Source: Malus domestica | Lineage: Eukaryota; Streptophyta; Magnoliopsida; Rosales; Rosaceae | Direction of reading: 5' to 3' | DNA length: 64,000 bases | Assembly (NCBI RefSeq): GCF_042453785.1 | Contig: NC_091667.1 | Location: 35,084,001-35,148,000, forward strand | Shown: positions 1-10,213 of the stretch, one piece after another | Numbering within the stretch: position 1 is the first letter of the stretch | Layout: every line of letters starts with the position of its first letter | Notes under the pieces: model-generated | What the model was told of the DNA's origin: nothing | Seen by the model: only the letters and a program-made list of their open reading frames with translations | Database searches by the model: none | Translations under genes and position numbers: made by a program

Positions 1-167
1 ACCACCACCTGCTAACCAATTGCTGCAAATAATGCAGTAACATGTACACTTGCAACAGGCCTTACCAAAAACAAAAAGGGTTAGCAAAAACAAAAGGGGC
101 AAACCTATCTAGACCGGTATTATCTTTAGCAATGTCCAGAATCTGCGGGTGGGGCGCGCTTATAGCT

Positions 168-2459
168 TCAGTTTCCTTGGCCGACTTGGCATGTACCATT
201 GTCGTCGGTCATCATTGGTAGAGGTTTCGGAATCTCTTCATTTGTTTTACCATCGTTCTGTTTCACTGGTGCATCACGAGCTTCTGTCATAACTTGATAA
301 AGCTCCGAAGGGAGAGCTGCTGGATCCAATTCCCAACAACCCTTTGGAGCATTATGAGCTTCTTCACCTGTAAGTAAGTGACTAGGGACCCGATGCGAGA
401 AACGGAACATCTCCTCTTTAGGAATCCGTTGCACTTCCTTGGGGTCTGTGTGCTTACGAAACACTGTTTTAAAACCAGCGACCTTAGATAGAGGAGCGAC
501 AGACACACCATGTTCCTCAGTAAACTCGTCAAGCAGTTCCACCATGTCATATTTGTTGATTACTGCATCTGGGGTATGCTGATTCCATTCAGGGGACCAG
601 TTCCTATATAGAGCCCAGATTTCACCCCTTGTAGGAAATATGCGAATCATCCCTCGTGTGCCTTTTGTCCAATTAACCTTGCTTGAGAAAGAATTTAAAG
701 TATCAGATATTGCATATTTGCCAGGCCTGAAATCACCACAAGTTTTAGCAAAACCAGAACCTACCCAGTTCAGCGTACCCAATTCATTGTTGCTTCTCGA
801 GTTAAGCCAACTGACCCGCATCTTAAACGGCTTCAAGGAGATCACCTTTTGAATTCGACCATAATAACGAGGCATACCATCATTATCATATGCAGCCCAA
901 ACTTGGTCCTCTCCAAAGGATCTTTCAGTTCGATCCAAGTCAAAATTATGAAAATCGGGGTCTGGAACGTTGATCGGCATTGGTGACTTATCCTCTACAT
1001 CTGGAGCACTGTTTGTGCTTGTGTCAACATTTACCACACTCTTCTGTTTCTTTTTTACTTTCACAGTTTCTTGCTCTTTCTTTGCCTGCTTTGCTTCAGT
1101 TGCTGAGCTCCGCGCAAGAAAATTGCGAATTGAAGTTAGTGCCGTCTCAATTAGAACTTTTCTTATTACCGGATACGGAACCTCTCTGAGGACCTTAGGT
1201 TTGTCCTGTGCACTAGAGAAATCATAAATTCTTTTCGTTCCAGAATTACCTTTACTCAACTCAGATATACCTCCCAAGTCGGCTCCACCACTTCCCATGG
1301 CCATTTGATTAGGCCTTTTTTTATCATAACCGTTCAAATGAGGATCATCCGTTCTTCTCTTTTTCAATGTAGGATTTCCCTTCAAATTTTGACTCCTTTC
1401 CCATTCAGCAATTGACTGTCTCCGCTCTGAATTTCTATTCATATTCTCACTTGCCTGCTGAACCGCATCCACAGCAGCGTGACCCGATGCAACTGTGCTA
1501 CCGATACTTGTCACTTTGGTGGCAGAGCCCTGCTTCAAGTTTGTGTTGTTGTTTGAATTAGAACCTGAAGACCCCCCAGCTCCTACATTTTGAGCTGCAG
1601 CACAGTTTCTTCCAGAACTATTTGAGTTACCACCAGCAGCATAGTGTCTTGAATTCTGATGCTGCTGGGAAGAAGAGCTCTTGGACGACTTGAAAATCTC
1701 TGCAGGTGGAGCCTGTTCTACAGCCAAGAAAGTCTTCTTACAATTAGGACAGACAAGAAGATGATGTAGATACATTCTGACATACTGATAATGAGTTTTG
1801 CAATGGTTGCAAATGGTCCAAAATGTAGCAGCTTTTGCATATGAAGGTATATGGGTGGAACCGCGCTGGGTCCTCGCATTCATAACATTCTGAAAGGTAC
1901 TTGCACTAGGTTGCGTTGACGGACCTCCACTACGGTGTGCAGCTTCCTGTTGAGACGCTTTTACAGTCTTCCTGACACTATTCATACAATTTTGAAAGGT
2001 GCTTGCACTAGGTTGCACTGACGGACCCCCAGTACGGGACACTGCTTCCCGTTGAAACCCTTGTACATTCCTCATGTGGTTATATGCTACCCTCTTGGCC
2101 TTGTCTGATAACAAAGTCCAGGCCTCTGAAACCAACTTAAATGCGCCTTCTGCACCAAAACACTTGTTTTTATCAGGATGAAGCATGAAAGCCAACTTTC
2201 TATACTCTTTCTTAATTGTCTCATCATCAGCATACGGAGTAACACTAAGTACTCCATACCAATCTGCTTCCCCATTAATTTTATTCTCCGAAGAGATGTA
2301 AACATCAAGTATAGTCAACATTTGGGAGAGACCCTCAAGCTCGGGACACAAATTTAGAGCTTTCAAAACAAACTTCTTAGCACTAGCATAATTTCTTTCT
2401 GCAAACTTCCTCTCAGCAAGTTCCTTAGCCTTGACCGCATCATCTTTATTGCACTCCAT
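168..2459 (-). CDS. J-domain co-chaperone with DUF3444 (763 aa)
   Basis: A single uninterrupted coding exon. Residues about 66-130 form a J domain with the HPD tripeptide at 94-96, which in this family stimulates the ATPase of Hsp70. A CxxC...CxxC zinc-ribbon-like patch lies near residues 213-245 (CNHC and CPNC). The C-terminal third, about 530-735, resembles DUF3444, the plant-specific module usually paired with J domains in large nuclear or cytosolic DnaJ proteins. The linker contains an imperfect duplication (two copies of PSxQPSASTFQN, about residues 145-195). The start is the first ATG in the open frame and MECNKDDAVKAKELAERKF is the usual beginning of this family. The leader seems to be spliced. 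The client proteins cannot be told from sequence. Confidence 0.93.
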   Translation of the reverse strand: MECNKDDAVKAKELAERKFAERNYASAKKFVLKALNLCPELEGLSQMLTILDVYISSENKINGEADWYGVLSVTPYADDETIKKEYRKLAFMLHPDKNKCFGAEGAFKLVSEAWTLLSDKAKRVAYNHMRNVQGFQREAVSRTGGPSVQPSASTFQNCMNSVRKTVKASQQEAAHRSGGPSTQPSASTFQNVMNARTQRGSTHIPSYAKAATFWTICNHCKTHYQYVRMYLHHLLVCPNCKKTFLAVEQAPPAEIFKSSKSSSSQQHQNSRHYAAGGNSNSSGRNCAAAQNVGAGGSSGSNSNNNTNLKQGSATKVTSIGSTVASGHAAVDAVQQASENMNRNSERRQSIAEWERSQNLKGNPTLKKRRTDDPHLNGYDKKRPNQMAMGSGGADLGGISELSKGNSGTKRIYDFSSAQDKPKVLREVPYPVIRKVLIETALTSIRNFLARSSATEAKQAKKEQETVKVKKKQKSVVNVDTSTNSAPDVEDKSPMPINVPDPDFHNFDLDRTERSFGEDQVWAAYDNDGMPRYYGRIQKVISLKPFKMRVSWLNSRSNNELGTLNWVGSGFAKTCGDFRPGKYAISDTLNSFSSKVNWTKGTRGMIRIFPTRGEIWALYRNWSPEWNQHTPDAVINKYDMVELLDEFTEEHGVSVAPLSKVAGFKTVFRKHTDPKEVQRIPKEEMFRFSHRVPSHLLTGEEAHNAPKGCWELDPAALPSELYQVMTEARDAPVKQNDGKTNEEIPKPLPMMTDDNGTCQVGQGN

Positions 2460-2604
2460 AGTTTCCCTAACAGTCTCAATACACTTCCTCTGAGTCTTTA
2501 CTTAACTGGAGCAGTAAGCATAATACGAGAAAAAGTATTACATTCGACAACCCCTAGCCATTTTTCCTTCCCAGAAAGCGGTCATGACTACGGATGTTAA
2601 ATAC

Positions 2605-3540
2605 CTGATCCAAAGAGAAAGCAAACAAACAGCATCAGATTATTTTACTTGTTATTCAATTATGCTAACAACTTAAAGTCCGACCCGATGCAGAAACAAA
2701 AAAACTCATTTCAAAACAAACATTGTTTAAATACAGAGTTTAAAACCCTCCCTCACCAACACCAAACAAAAAAAGCCGTTGCTATAAATCTATAAACAAT
2801 AAATTCCATCACATTGAATAGAAACAAGTATCACTTTTATAGATAGAAACAGATAATGTACTAAGTTAACTACAAATCTACTAGATGCAGTGTAGCAATG
2901 ACTTCTTAAGTTAAGACAGACCTCAATCATCTCTCCTTTTCGACTTAAACCACAGACTTCCCCGTCAAAGGACGAAAGGGCTTTGCTTCATAAAAAAGGG
3001 CTAGGCATGCGTTTTCATCAAACACTTGGAACTACACCAAGAGAACTCCTTAACACAACATTTCCCCAACAATTTCCAACAGATCTAAGCAACTACGAAA
3101 GCCAGATATGGCATGCCATTGCACACTCTTACAGGAAATTTAACAAAACTTTACCTTAATCAAGCTTCCCTAATGCATACAATATGTCAAATCATAAACA
3201 AAATGCAACAAACAAAAGCCATCTTTTCAAAAAAAATACCCTTCAAAAAAATTCCCAAAACCCACTTGGAGGAAATAGTCCCCAAGAAAATAATGATCAG
3301 AATTTACCAACTCAGAAAGCTCAAAGCTTTACTGAAAAACTACAAGATTTCTGTGTGAGTTCACAGAAACAGAGCTTTTAGGGTTTCAGTAACATCGTCT
3401 GGGTGGGAAAGTTCTGAAATTTAGCACTTTCAAAATTTCAGAAAATTTCACAAACCCTAGCTCTGTGCCATTTCCCAAAATTGAACAAAACCAGAAAAGC
3501 ACTTGAGCAAAAGCGGAAATTGCAGAGAAAAAGTGCTTAC
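2605..3540 (-). other. Probable 5' leader intron of the J-domain gene
   Basis: On the minus strand a GTAAGCAC donor at 3540 and a GATCAG acceptor ending at 2605 bracket about 0.94 kb with no coding potential. A short GA-rich leader exon would lie at about 3541-3620 and join to leader sequence running to the ATG at 2459. Plant DUF3444 J-protein genes commonly have a leader intron. This is inference from splice signals only. Confidence 0.5.
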
Positions 3541-3756
3541 CCACAAAGAAGGAAGAGGAGTCTGACCGACTTGAAGGAGTTTGAATCTTAGACGACCATC
3601 ACCACCAGGTACACTGACCCATTAGCCCCTAGGGAAAATTCTTAATTGCAGACTTAAAAATTGAAATTTTTTAGGGAAAAAGTAGGAATGGGTTTTGGTG
3701 CCTCTAGGCTCTAGTATTGTATAGATTTATATATTGGTTGGTTTAATCTAACTCAA

Positions 3757-4172
3757 GAAGACTAACTAGGGTTAAATTTTAACCTCGGCGTAGGATTTAC
3801 GCTAGATGGACACCGAACATTCTAGATGGAAGAGTAACGTTACGCCAGATGTAAGAGAACCGTTACGCCAGTTGGACAACGCACGTTGTAGCAGTGAAAA
3901 AATTAAAAATATAATGGAAACAGGTCCTGAGTTCAATTCACAATGTGCACATTAACTTTAAAGAAACATATTGTCACTGACTAACTAGGCTCAAGTTTTA
4001 ACCTTGGCCTAGAGTTTATGCTAGATGGACACCGCATATTCCAGATGTAAAATAACCATTACGCCAAATGTACATCGCATATTTTATATGTGAGAAACTA
4101 AAAGTATGGTGGGAACATATCATGAGTTCCATCCTCAACACATACATTAACTTTAAAGAAACGTATTGTGAT
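3757..4172. repeat. Tandem duplication, two units of about 215 bp
   Basis: The blocks 3757-3975 and 3977-4172 align along their length, sharing GACTAACTAGG, CTAGATGGACACCG, the TTACGCCA words and the closing CATTAACTTTAAAGAAAC. They have diverged considerably, so the duplication is old. It lies upstream of the J-domain gene's leader. The rest of 3621-4559 is AT-rich and I see no gene in it. Confidence 0.7.
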
Positions 4173-5099
4173 TTATTTAGTTTATTGGATGTAAGTTTAG
4201 TTTAATTTGTTGTCACATTTTTTTTAACAAAATGTTACATTTAAATTTCTTATGTATCCTAGTAAGGCTCATGAAGAATTTAGGGACAATGTGGCATGTT
4301 GGAGAGCCTTAGCCCTTATCTATGTCCTACATTCCAAACATTTTCATATTTAAATAATTAAATTCTCTTTTTTCAATCGAAAAGTAAATTACATTTTTAT
4401 AAGATATCGGTAAAACATTGATATTGATACATAATATAATTTTTAAGTATATGATAAAAGGTTTAAATCTTAACCAAAATTAGACGCCCTCTTTCACTTG
4501 TATATCAAATTTCGTTTGCAAAGTGATTTGTAGATTAATTGATAAATTGTAACCAATAAGAGCACTTCCACCGTGTGCTCCAGCCCGAGGGACAGGCGCA
4601 TGAATAGGGCCAAAGAGCTCGAGTGATGAAGCCCAGCGTGTGCTGGCAAGCGAGCCCGAGCAGGCTGGAGGGAGAGGCCTGGCATGAGTTGCTGGCCAGA
4701 GCGCCCGAAAGGAATGTGACGTGGGCTGACGTCAGCCACATTTTTTTTATTTCAAAGAACCCATATCCTAAAATTAATCAACATTTCATACACCCAAAAA
4801 TTAAACTTGTTGCTTGCATCCATGAAATGGGGGAACAAGATGAATCAGGAAGATAACTACGTTTAAATACCATCTCCATCATTTTCTAAATTCAATGAAT
4901 TAAAAAAAAAAAAATTTGCTCTTTCTGTTTTTTTCTCTTAACTTGTTGCTTGTAGATCCATGAAATGGTAGAAGGATGAATCAGGAAGAATGCCCAATTT
5001 GCACGATGAATCTCCCATTTTTCGTTGTAAAACGAATCCCCAATTTGCAAGATGAACCATTCTCTCGGCTGCAAGACGAATCCCTAATTTCTCTAATAT

Positions 5100-5502
5100 T
5101 GTTTGTACCATATTTAGGGCCTCTGTATTTAGAACTCATATAAATACTCGGGGGACTCAAATGTAATTATGTAATAAATGAAGGAGCAAATATGTAATAA
5201 GTGAGGAGCCTTTATTCTATAAAAGGAATCCTCACTATCCTCATTAAGGAAGGTCAAGATTCGGGCCAAGATGGAAGCCAAGTTTGAGGCCATGGAAAGA
5301 GAGCACACAGAAAATAGGCTAGATAGCACACTGCCTCTAGCATTCTTGTATATTTACCATTCAGAGTGAAACAATATAAACATCAGTGTGGACGTAGCCC
5401 AAACATTGGGGTGAACCACGATACATCTTGTATTCTTTACTTTTTTGCAAATTTACGGTCGGATTTACGTTGTTCCAAGACCTCTGGTTTTGTGCATCAA
5501 CA
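5100..5502 (+). repeat. 5' LTR
   Basis: TG...CA ends and a TATA-like TCTATAAAAGG at about 5217-5227. It is collinear with the right copy at 10214-10616. The left flank is AATAT. Confidence 0.92.
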
Positions 5503-5521
5503 TTTGGCGCCATCTGTGGGA
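5503..5521 (+). other. Primer binding site-like motif
   Basis: The sequence TTTGGCGCCATCTGTGGG begins right at the LTR edge. A TGGCGCC start is a usual tRNA-primer match in plant Gypsy-type elements. The exact tRNA is not determined. Confidence 0.65.
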
Positions 5522-5748
5522 AACGACACGAAAAGCTATGTCGGTTCTCTTTCGTTTTTTCACCTCCGCTGTGAATCTGCAAAAACCCAAGAACCCAAAG
5601 TTTTCCCAGAAAACCCACGAAGCCACCTCCTCTCTCACTTAGTCTCTCCCTGTAACTGCAAGACAAATTCCCGCACCAATTCCTCACTCGCTCTCTAAAA
5701 AACCAGAACACAAACATTTCATCTGCAACAAAGGCGACAAAAAAGGCG

Positions 5749-6105
5749 ATGGAAGTTGTGAAGGGCCTGGATTTACAGCGCTACATGGCGCGGTGGTACG
5801 AGATTGCCTCTGTTCCGTCGCAGTTTCAACCCAAGAATGATGAGAACACGCGTGCCACCTACACTCTGAAAGACGACGGCACCGTGAATGTGCTAAACAA
5901 GACTTGGATCGACGGGAATAGGGGGTTCATCCAGGACATCGCCTAAAAGGTAGACCCGAATAGCGACGAGGCGAAACTGAAGGTAAGGTTTTATGTTCCG
6001 CCATTTCTGCTTATCATTCCTGTCACGGGGGATTGCTGGGTTTTGTTCATTGACGAGGATTATCAGTATGCTTTGATTGGCCAGCCTAGTAGGAGTTCCC
6101 TTTGG
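5749..6105 (+). pseudogene. Temperature-induced lipocalin (TIL) fragment captured in the LTR element
   Basis: The translation from 5749 opens MEVVKGLDLQRYMARWYEI, the characteristic N-terminus of plant temperature-induced lipocalin, and continues through the FYVPPF and YQYALIGQPSR blocks, about the first 120 of roughly 185 family residues. Similarity stops at an LW followed by GTGAGA, which looks like an exon end plus splice donor, so the copy probably came from genomic DNA. The copy is truncated and broken and should not make a working lipocalin. The parent TIL gene is not in this window. Confidence 0.85.
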
Positions 6106-6190
6106 TGAGAATTAGTATTGTCGGTTGAAAAAATATATAGAGCTCCAGCTCGAGTCCCAAAGCCCGAGTCCCGAACCCTACCGCTGCAAG

Positions 6191-6447
6191 TACTGGTGCC
6201 CAGTTGCGGTACTTCCCACCTATCTGAACACCTCTATAATGCCGGATTTAAGGCCATCACCAACATTGACTTATCTAAGGTCGCCATTTCCGACATGTTG
6301 TGCCGCAATGCACGTATACGCCCTGGTATGAAGTGGCAAGTCATGGACGTCACTGACATGCAATTCGAGGATGAGAGCTTTGACGTTGTTGTTGATAAAG
6401 GCGGCTTTGATGCTTTTATGGACCCAGAGTTTGGCGTGCAGATGCAG
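6191..6447 (+). pseudogene. METTL13-like methyltransferase fragment captured in the LTR element
   Basis: The frame from about 6191 encodes LVPSCGTSHLSEHLYNAGF, then ITNIDLSKVAISDML, then DESFDVVVDKGGFDA. These are the SAM-binding motif I region and following strands of the plant METTL13-like (eEF1A lysine methyltransferase type) class-I methyltransferase. Only about 85 residues of the domain are present, ending near GVQM. It starts after a CTGCAAG that could be a splice acceptor and lies about 85 bp after the lipocalin piece in the same orientation. The fragment is too short for activity. Confidence 0.8.
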
Positions 6448-6544
6448 AAAAACAGAAAAATCCGTTCAAGAAGACCAGACCGACAGCAGATAAGAATAAG
6501 ATAAGCTTTCTCAATAATCAGTCTATTATTATTCCTTTTGTCTG

Positions 6545-6745
6545 CCATCTGCCAAAAGAAAGAAAAACAGAGAGAAAGCAAAAGCAAAAAGAGAAAAAAA
6601 GATGCAGTGAACAGAGAGAAAGAAAAGAAAATAGAAAAAAAGAAACATAAACAAAAGCAAAAGCAAAGCAGAAAATAAAAGAGAAAAGAAGAAACAAAAA
6701 CAAAAGCAAAAGCAAAGCATAAAGCAAAAGAAGATAAAAAGAAGC
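6545..6745. repeat. Purine-rich (A/G) low-complexity tract
   Basis: About 200 bp of almost pure purine on the plus strand, made of AAAGCAAAAGC and AGAGAAAG words. It produces long Phe/Leu-rich open frames on the minus strand that are not genes. It is interior filler of the LTR element. Confidence 0.8.
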
Positions 6746-6976
6746 AAACATAATTGCGGTGGTGATGACATGTATAAAAGGAAATTATAGGCGTGACCCA
6801 TTGAGCAGAGGGGCGGATTTATTTTTGAATGATGTAATTTATTTTTCTTATCTTTCGGAGATATCTGTATAACCCAATCAGAGGGTAATCATATAAAAAA
6901 AAAGGGCAAGCCCAAAATAATGGGCTGGAATGTTATGTGGAGGGCGAAGGTCCATATGCCCAAAAGAGTCAGGCCC

Positions 6977-7240
6977 TTTATTATCACAAACCAGGTGATC
7001 AAAAGTACATCTAGTACTCCAAAATTATTCGGCAACCTGCTGCTATTATCACCAATCAGGTGATTAAAAGTACGTCAAGTACTATAAAAAATTATTCGGC
7101 AGCCTGCCGCTATTATCACCAACCAGGCGATCAAAAGTACGTCCAATACTCCAAAATTATTCGGCAGCTTGTCGATATTATCACCAACTAGGTGATCAAA
7201 AGTACATTCAGTACTCCAAAATTATACATGAGCATCACTC
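6977..7240. repeat. Four tandem units of about 66 bp
   Basis: Units start TATTATCAC at about 6979, 7045, 7111 and 7177. Each contains CCAGGTGATCAAAAGTAC, a TACTCCAAAATTATTCGGCA block and a CTGC(C/T)G end. They lie inside the LTR element. Confidence 0.85.
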
Positions 7241-7520
7241 ATATCAAACATACATAAACATTCATGAGCATCACTCATGTCAATCATACATAAACATTCA
7301 TGAGCATCATTCATGTCAACATTCATGAGCATCATTCATCTCAACATCCATGAGTATCACTCATGTCAATCAACATAAACATTCATGAGCATCACTCATG
7401 TCAATCAGCTTCGAAAGCTTCACTTACAGAGCTCCACCTTCAAAAGCTCCAGCTTCAAGAGCTTCATTTACAAAAGCTCAAACTTCAAAGCTTCACTTTC
7501 AAAGTTTCACCTACAAAGCT
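7227..7520. repeat. Two short tandem arrays (CATGAGCATCA and AGCTTCA words)
   Basis: From 7227 to about 7410 the phrase CATGAGCATCACTCATGTCA recurs six or more times with CATAAACATT between copies. From about 7405 to 7520 a 12-mer near TTCAAAAGCTYC recurs about eight times. Both abut the left end of the nested hAT-like element at 7554. Spacing and unit length are irregular, unlike a CRISPR array. Confidence 0.8.
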
Positions 7521-7553
7521 TCAGTGCATGGTATATAAAGACCGTCTCCAAAC

Positions 7554-9254
7554 CAAGGTATAAAATATCGAAGATATCGAAAATATCGGTAGTTCAAAAA
7601 TACAGAAATATCGATGGAAATATCGGGATATTATTGATATCGATAAAAATAATATGGAAACCACGGAAATTGTAAGAAAAACTTTGAAATTTTTATTGAA
7701 ACTTTGCAGGATGTTTATTTAGTCAATTATCTATTAGTTTATCACAAAACATTGGAAGGAAATGCATTGCATGATGGATTTAACTGATTTAAGTTGATTA
7801 TATAGCGAGCTGGCAAACATTGTGAGTGTAGAAAATATGTAGTAATTAATGAAAGAAGTTTAAACACACCATAATCATTTATATATAATGACTTAGTGCA
7901 ATATTTTACACTTTATACATTGTATGGTAAGATACATAAGTTACACAAACAACGGGAAATTAATGAGAAAGCCCTTCCCAAAACGTCAGCACCCACTATT
8001 TTGATCACACTAATCCAACGACTCAATACCATTGATAGCCTTAAAAAGAAAAAGAATTGTTTGGTCTTAAAAAGAAAACGAAAAGAAAATATTATATTAT
8101 AAGAATATAATATAGTATTGTTTTAAAAGATAGATAGTTTAAGGGGTAAAAATAGAAGGACAGTTTAATCTTTTGCTGGAAAAGACGTCGTGATCTAGTT
8201 GAGTAATCCAAATTGGAAGAGGATACAAGCCAGATCTAGCAATGTCAGTCACAATTACTTCATTTATTTACCAAAAAACCAAAAAAAAAATTGTTTTAAA
8301 ACATAACAAATAATATAATGTTATCTTAATCATTTATATAATATATTTATTGGACCAAAGCAATAACAATAGGAAGAAGGATTCACAAGATCTTGTTCCT
8401 GCATCTCTTTGTCCAACTTTGATAGTGGGTAATTATTTTTTATTTTTTTTAACTATGTGGGTGGTAGACTTTCACACAAAACTAGGCATTTTTTTCCACT
8501 TTCCCGATTTCCCTGCTGCCTAATTTCTATCAATCATCTCAACTTCTCTGTTTAACCCTCTATCTTCTTCTCTTCTGATCCCTCGTTCTAACCCTCCATG
8601 TCTACTCCGCACATCTTCCTCTATCACTCCCTCTAAGCCACCATGGTAATTCTCCATTTTCAAGCACAACACATCTCACGAACACACACACACTTACCCG
8701 CTGTTCGTCTCTTCCCAGCTCCGCCGCACAATTCCACCACCACCATGGGTCGCGTCCGCACAAAGACAGTGAAGAAATCCTCCCTCCAGGTGATTGAGCG
8801 CTACTACTCGCGTATGACCCTGGACTTCCACACCAACAAGAAGATCCTCGAGGAAGTCGCCATCATCCCTTCCAAGTGTCTCTGCAACAAGATTGCCGGA
8901 TTCTCCACCCACCTCATGAAGCAGATCCAGAAGGGCCCGGTTCGTGGCATTTCCCTGAAGTTGCAAGAGGAGGACCGCGAGCGCCGCATGGACTTTGTCC
9001 CCAAGGAGTTCGCCATCAAGATCGACGAGATCTCCGTCGACAAGGAAACCCTCGACATGCTATCCGTTCTCGGTATGGCTGACATGCCTGGTTCAAGCGG
9101 GTCGACCCGGAAGCTCAGACTCAAATTTGCATAATATCACGATATTAACGATATTATGACGATAATTAAGAGGATAAGTATAAAAATATCGTCATCTCAA
9201 AAAAACGATATTATCGACGAAATATCGCCGATAATATCGATATTTTGTTCCTTG
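7554..9254. mobile_element. hAT-like element carrying a ribosomal protein S17 copy (Pack-hAT)
   Basis: The ends CAAGGTATAAAATATCG (7554) and CGATATTTTGTTCCTTG (ending 9254) are inverted repeats matching at 15 of 17 positions. They are flanked by a perfect 8-bp duplication CTCCAAAC (7546-7553 and 9255-9262), the size made by hAT transposases. Both subterminal regions are rich in ATATCG words. The 1701 bp interior contains no transposase but does contain an S17 coding copy with a pyrimidine-rich leader, so the element moved with help from elsewhere. It sits inside the LTR element. Confidence 0.85.
8745..9134 (+). pseudogene. Ribosomal protein S17 (eS17) gene copy in a hAT-like element, C-terminus lost
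   Basis: The frame from [13 protein letters not shown] covers about 115 residues of eS17, including [20 protein letters not shown] and [15 protein letters not shown]. It keeps the family start and stays open to a stop at 9132. After GMADMPG (9090) the usual C-terminal tail is replaced by element sequence. Several conserved arginines are Cys or Gln, as expected from C-to-T decay at methylated CpG. The upstream 8520-8744 is pyrimidine-rich like a ribosomal-protein leader, so promoter and leader may have come along. A functional product is unlikely, though the open frame means transcription cannot be excluded. Confidence 0.88.
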
Positions 9255-9394
9255 CTCCAAACAACCGCCATACATGGATTAAATTTGAAGTCTCCAGCCA
9301 ACATACCCTATTGACTAAAGACTTGAAGGACTACACTATGTACCATATATTGAGCTTCCGCAACTGGGCCTCATGAAAAATACTTGGGGAACTT

Positions 9395-10010
9395 AGCCCA
9401 TTATTTACGTATTGAGGAGCGAACCCTTATTCTATAAAAGGGACTCCCTCACCTCCATTAGAGAGAGACTCTTAGCCCATCACTTATGTATTGAGGAGCG
9501 AGCTCTTATTATATAAAAAGGACTCCCTCACCTCTATTAGAGAGCATCGCTGCCAGCTGAACAACCGCATCGCTGCAAGCATCACTCTTAACCCATCACT
9601 TATGTATTGAGGAGCGAGCCCTTATTATATTAAATGGACTTCCTCACCTCCATTAGAGAGCATTGCCGCCAGCTGAGCAACCGTCTCGCCACAAGCATCA
9701 CTCTTAACCCATCATGTATGTATTGAGGAACGAGACCTTATTCTATAAAAGAGACTTCCTTACCTCCATTAGAAAGTATCGCCGCCAGCTGAGCAACCGC
9801 CTAGCTGCAAGCATCACTCTTAACCTATCACGTATGTATTGAGGAGCAATCCCTTATTCTATAAAAGGGACTCCCTCACCATCATTAGAGAGCATCGCCG
9901 CCTGCTGAGCAACCGCCTCGCTGCGAGCATCAACTCTAGCCCATCATTTATGTATTGAGGAACGAGCCATTATTCTATAAAAAGGACTCTCTCATCTTCA
10001 ACACCACAAG
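9395..10010 (+). repeat. Tandem array of about 116-bp units resembling the LTR core-promoter segment
   Basis: Six units begin near CCATCAnTTATGTATTGAGG (about 9393, 9477, 9593, 9709, 9825 and 9942). They contain GAGCGAGCCCTTATTCT, TATAAAAGGGACTCCCTCAC and CCATTAGAGAGCATCGCCG. The GAGGAGC, TTATTCTATAAAAGG, CTCAC and CATTA order is the same as in the LTRs at about 5200-5255. The array therefore looks like an amplified piece of LTR, TATA box included. The first unit is shorter than the rest. Confidence 0.8.
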
Positions 10011-10213
10011 CCGAGCCAACCAAGGCAACATAAGCCACAAGCCGAGCAGCCTCGCAACATGTGCTACTTCTAGTTGAGCATCATTTCACATTGAGCACCG
10101 CCTCATATCGAGTATTCAGTTCTAGACGACATCGAGTTACTTCGACCCACACATGAATTGAATTTCAAGTCTCCAGCCAAAAGACTATCTTGACTGAAGA
10201 CTTGGGGGACTAC

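Noticed and set aside
6518-6801. Minus-strand Phe/Leu-rich frames that look membrane-like
   Set aside because: Produced by the purine-rich tract of the LTR element, with no start context or domain.
7227-7410. CRISPR-like array of short repeats
   Set aside because: Eukaryotic nuclear context, irregular spacing, spacers repeat each other and no cas genes; ordinary tandem repeat.
8694-9124. Minus-strand frames over the S17 copy
   Set aside because: Antisense shadows; the S17 match is on the plus strand.
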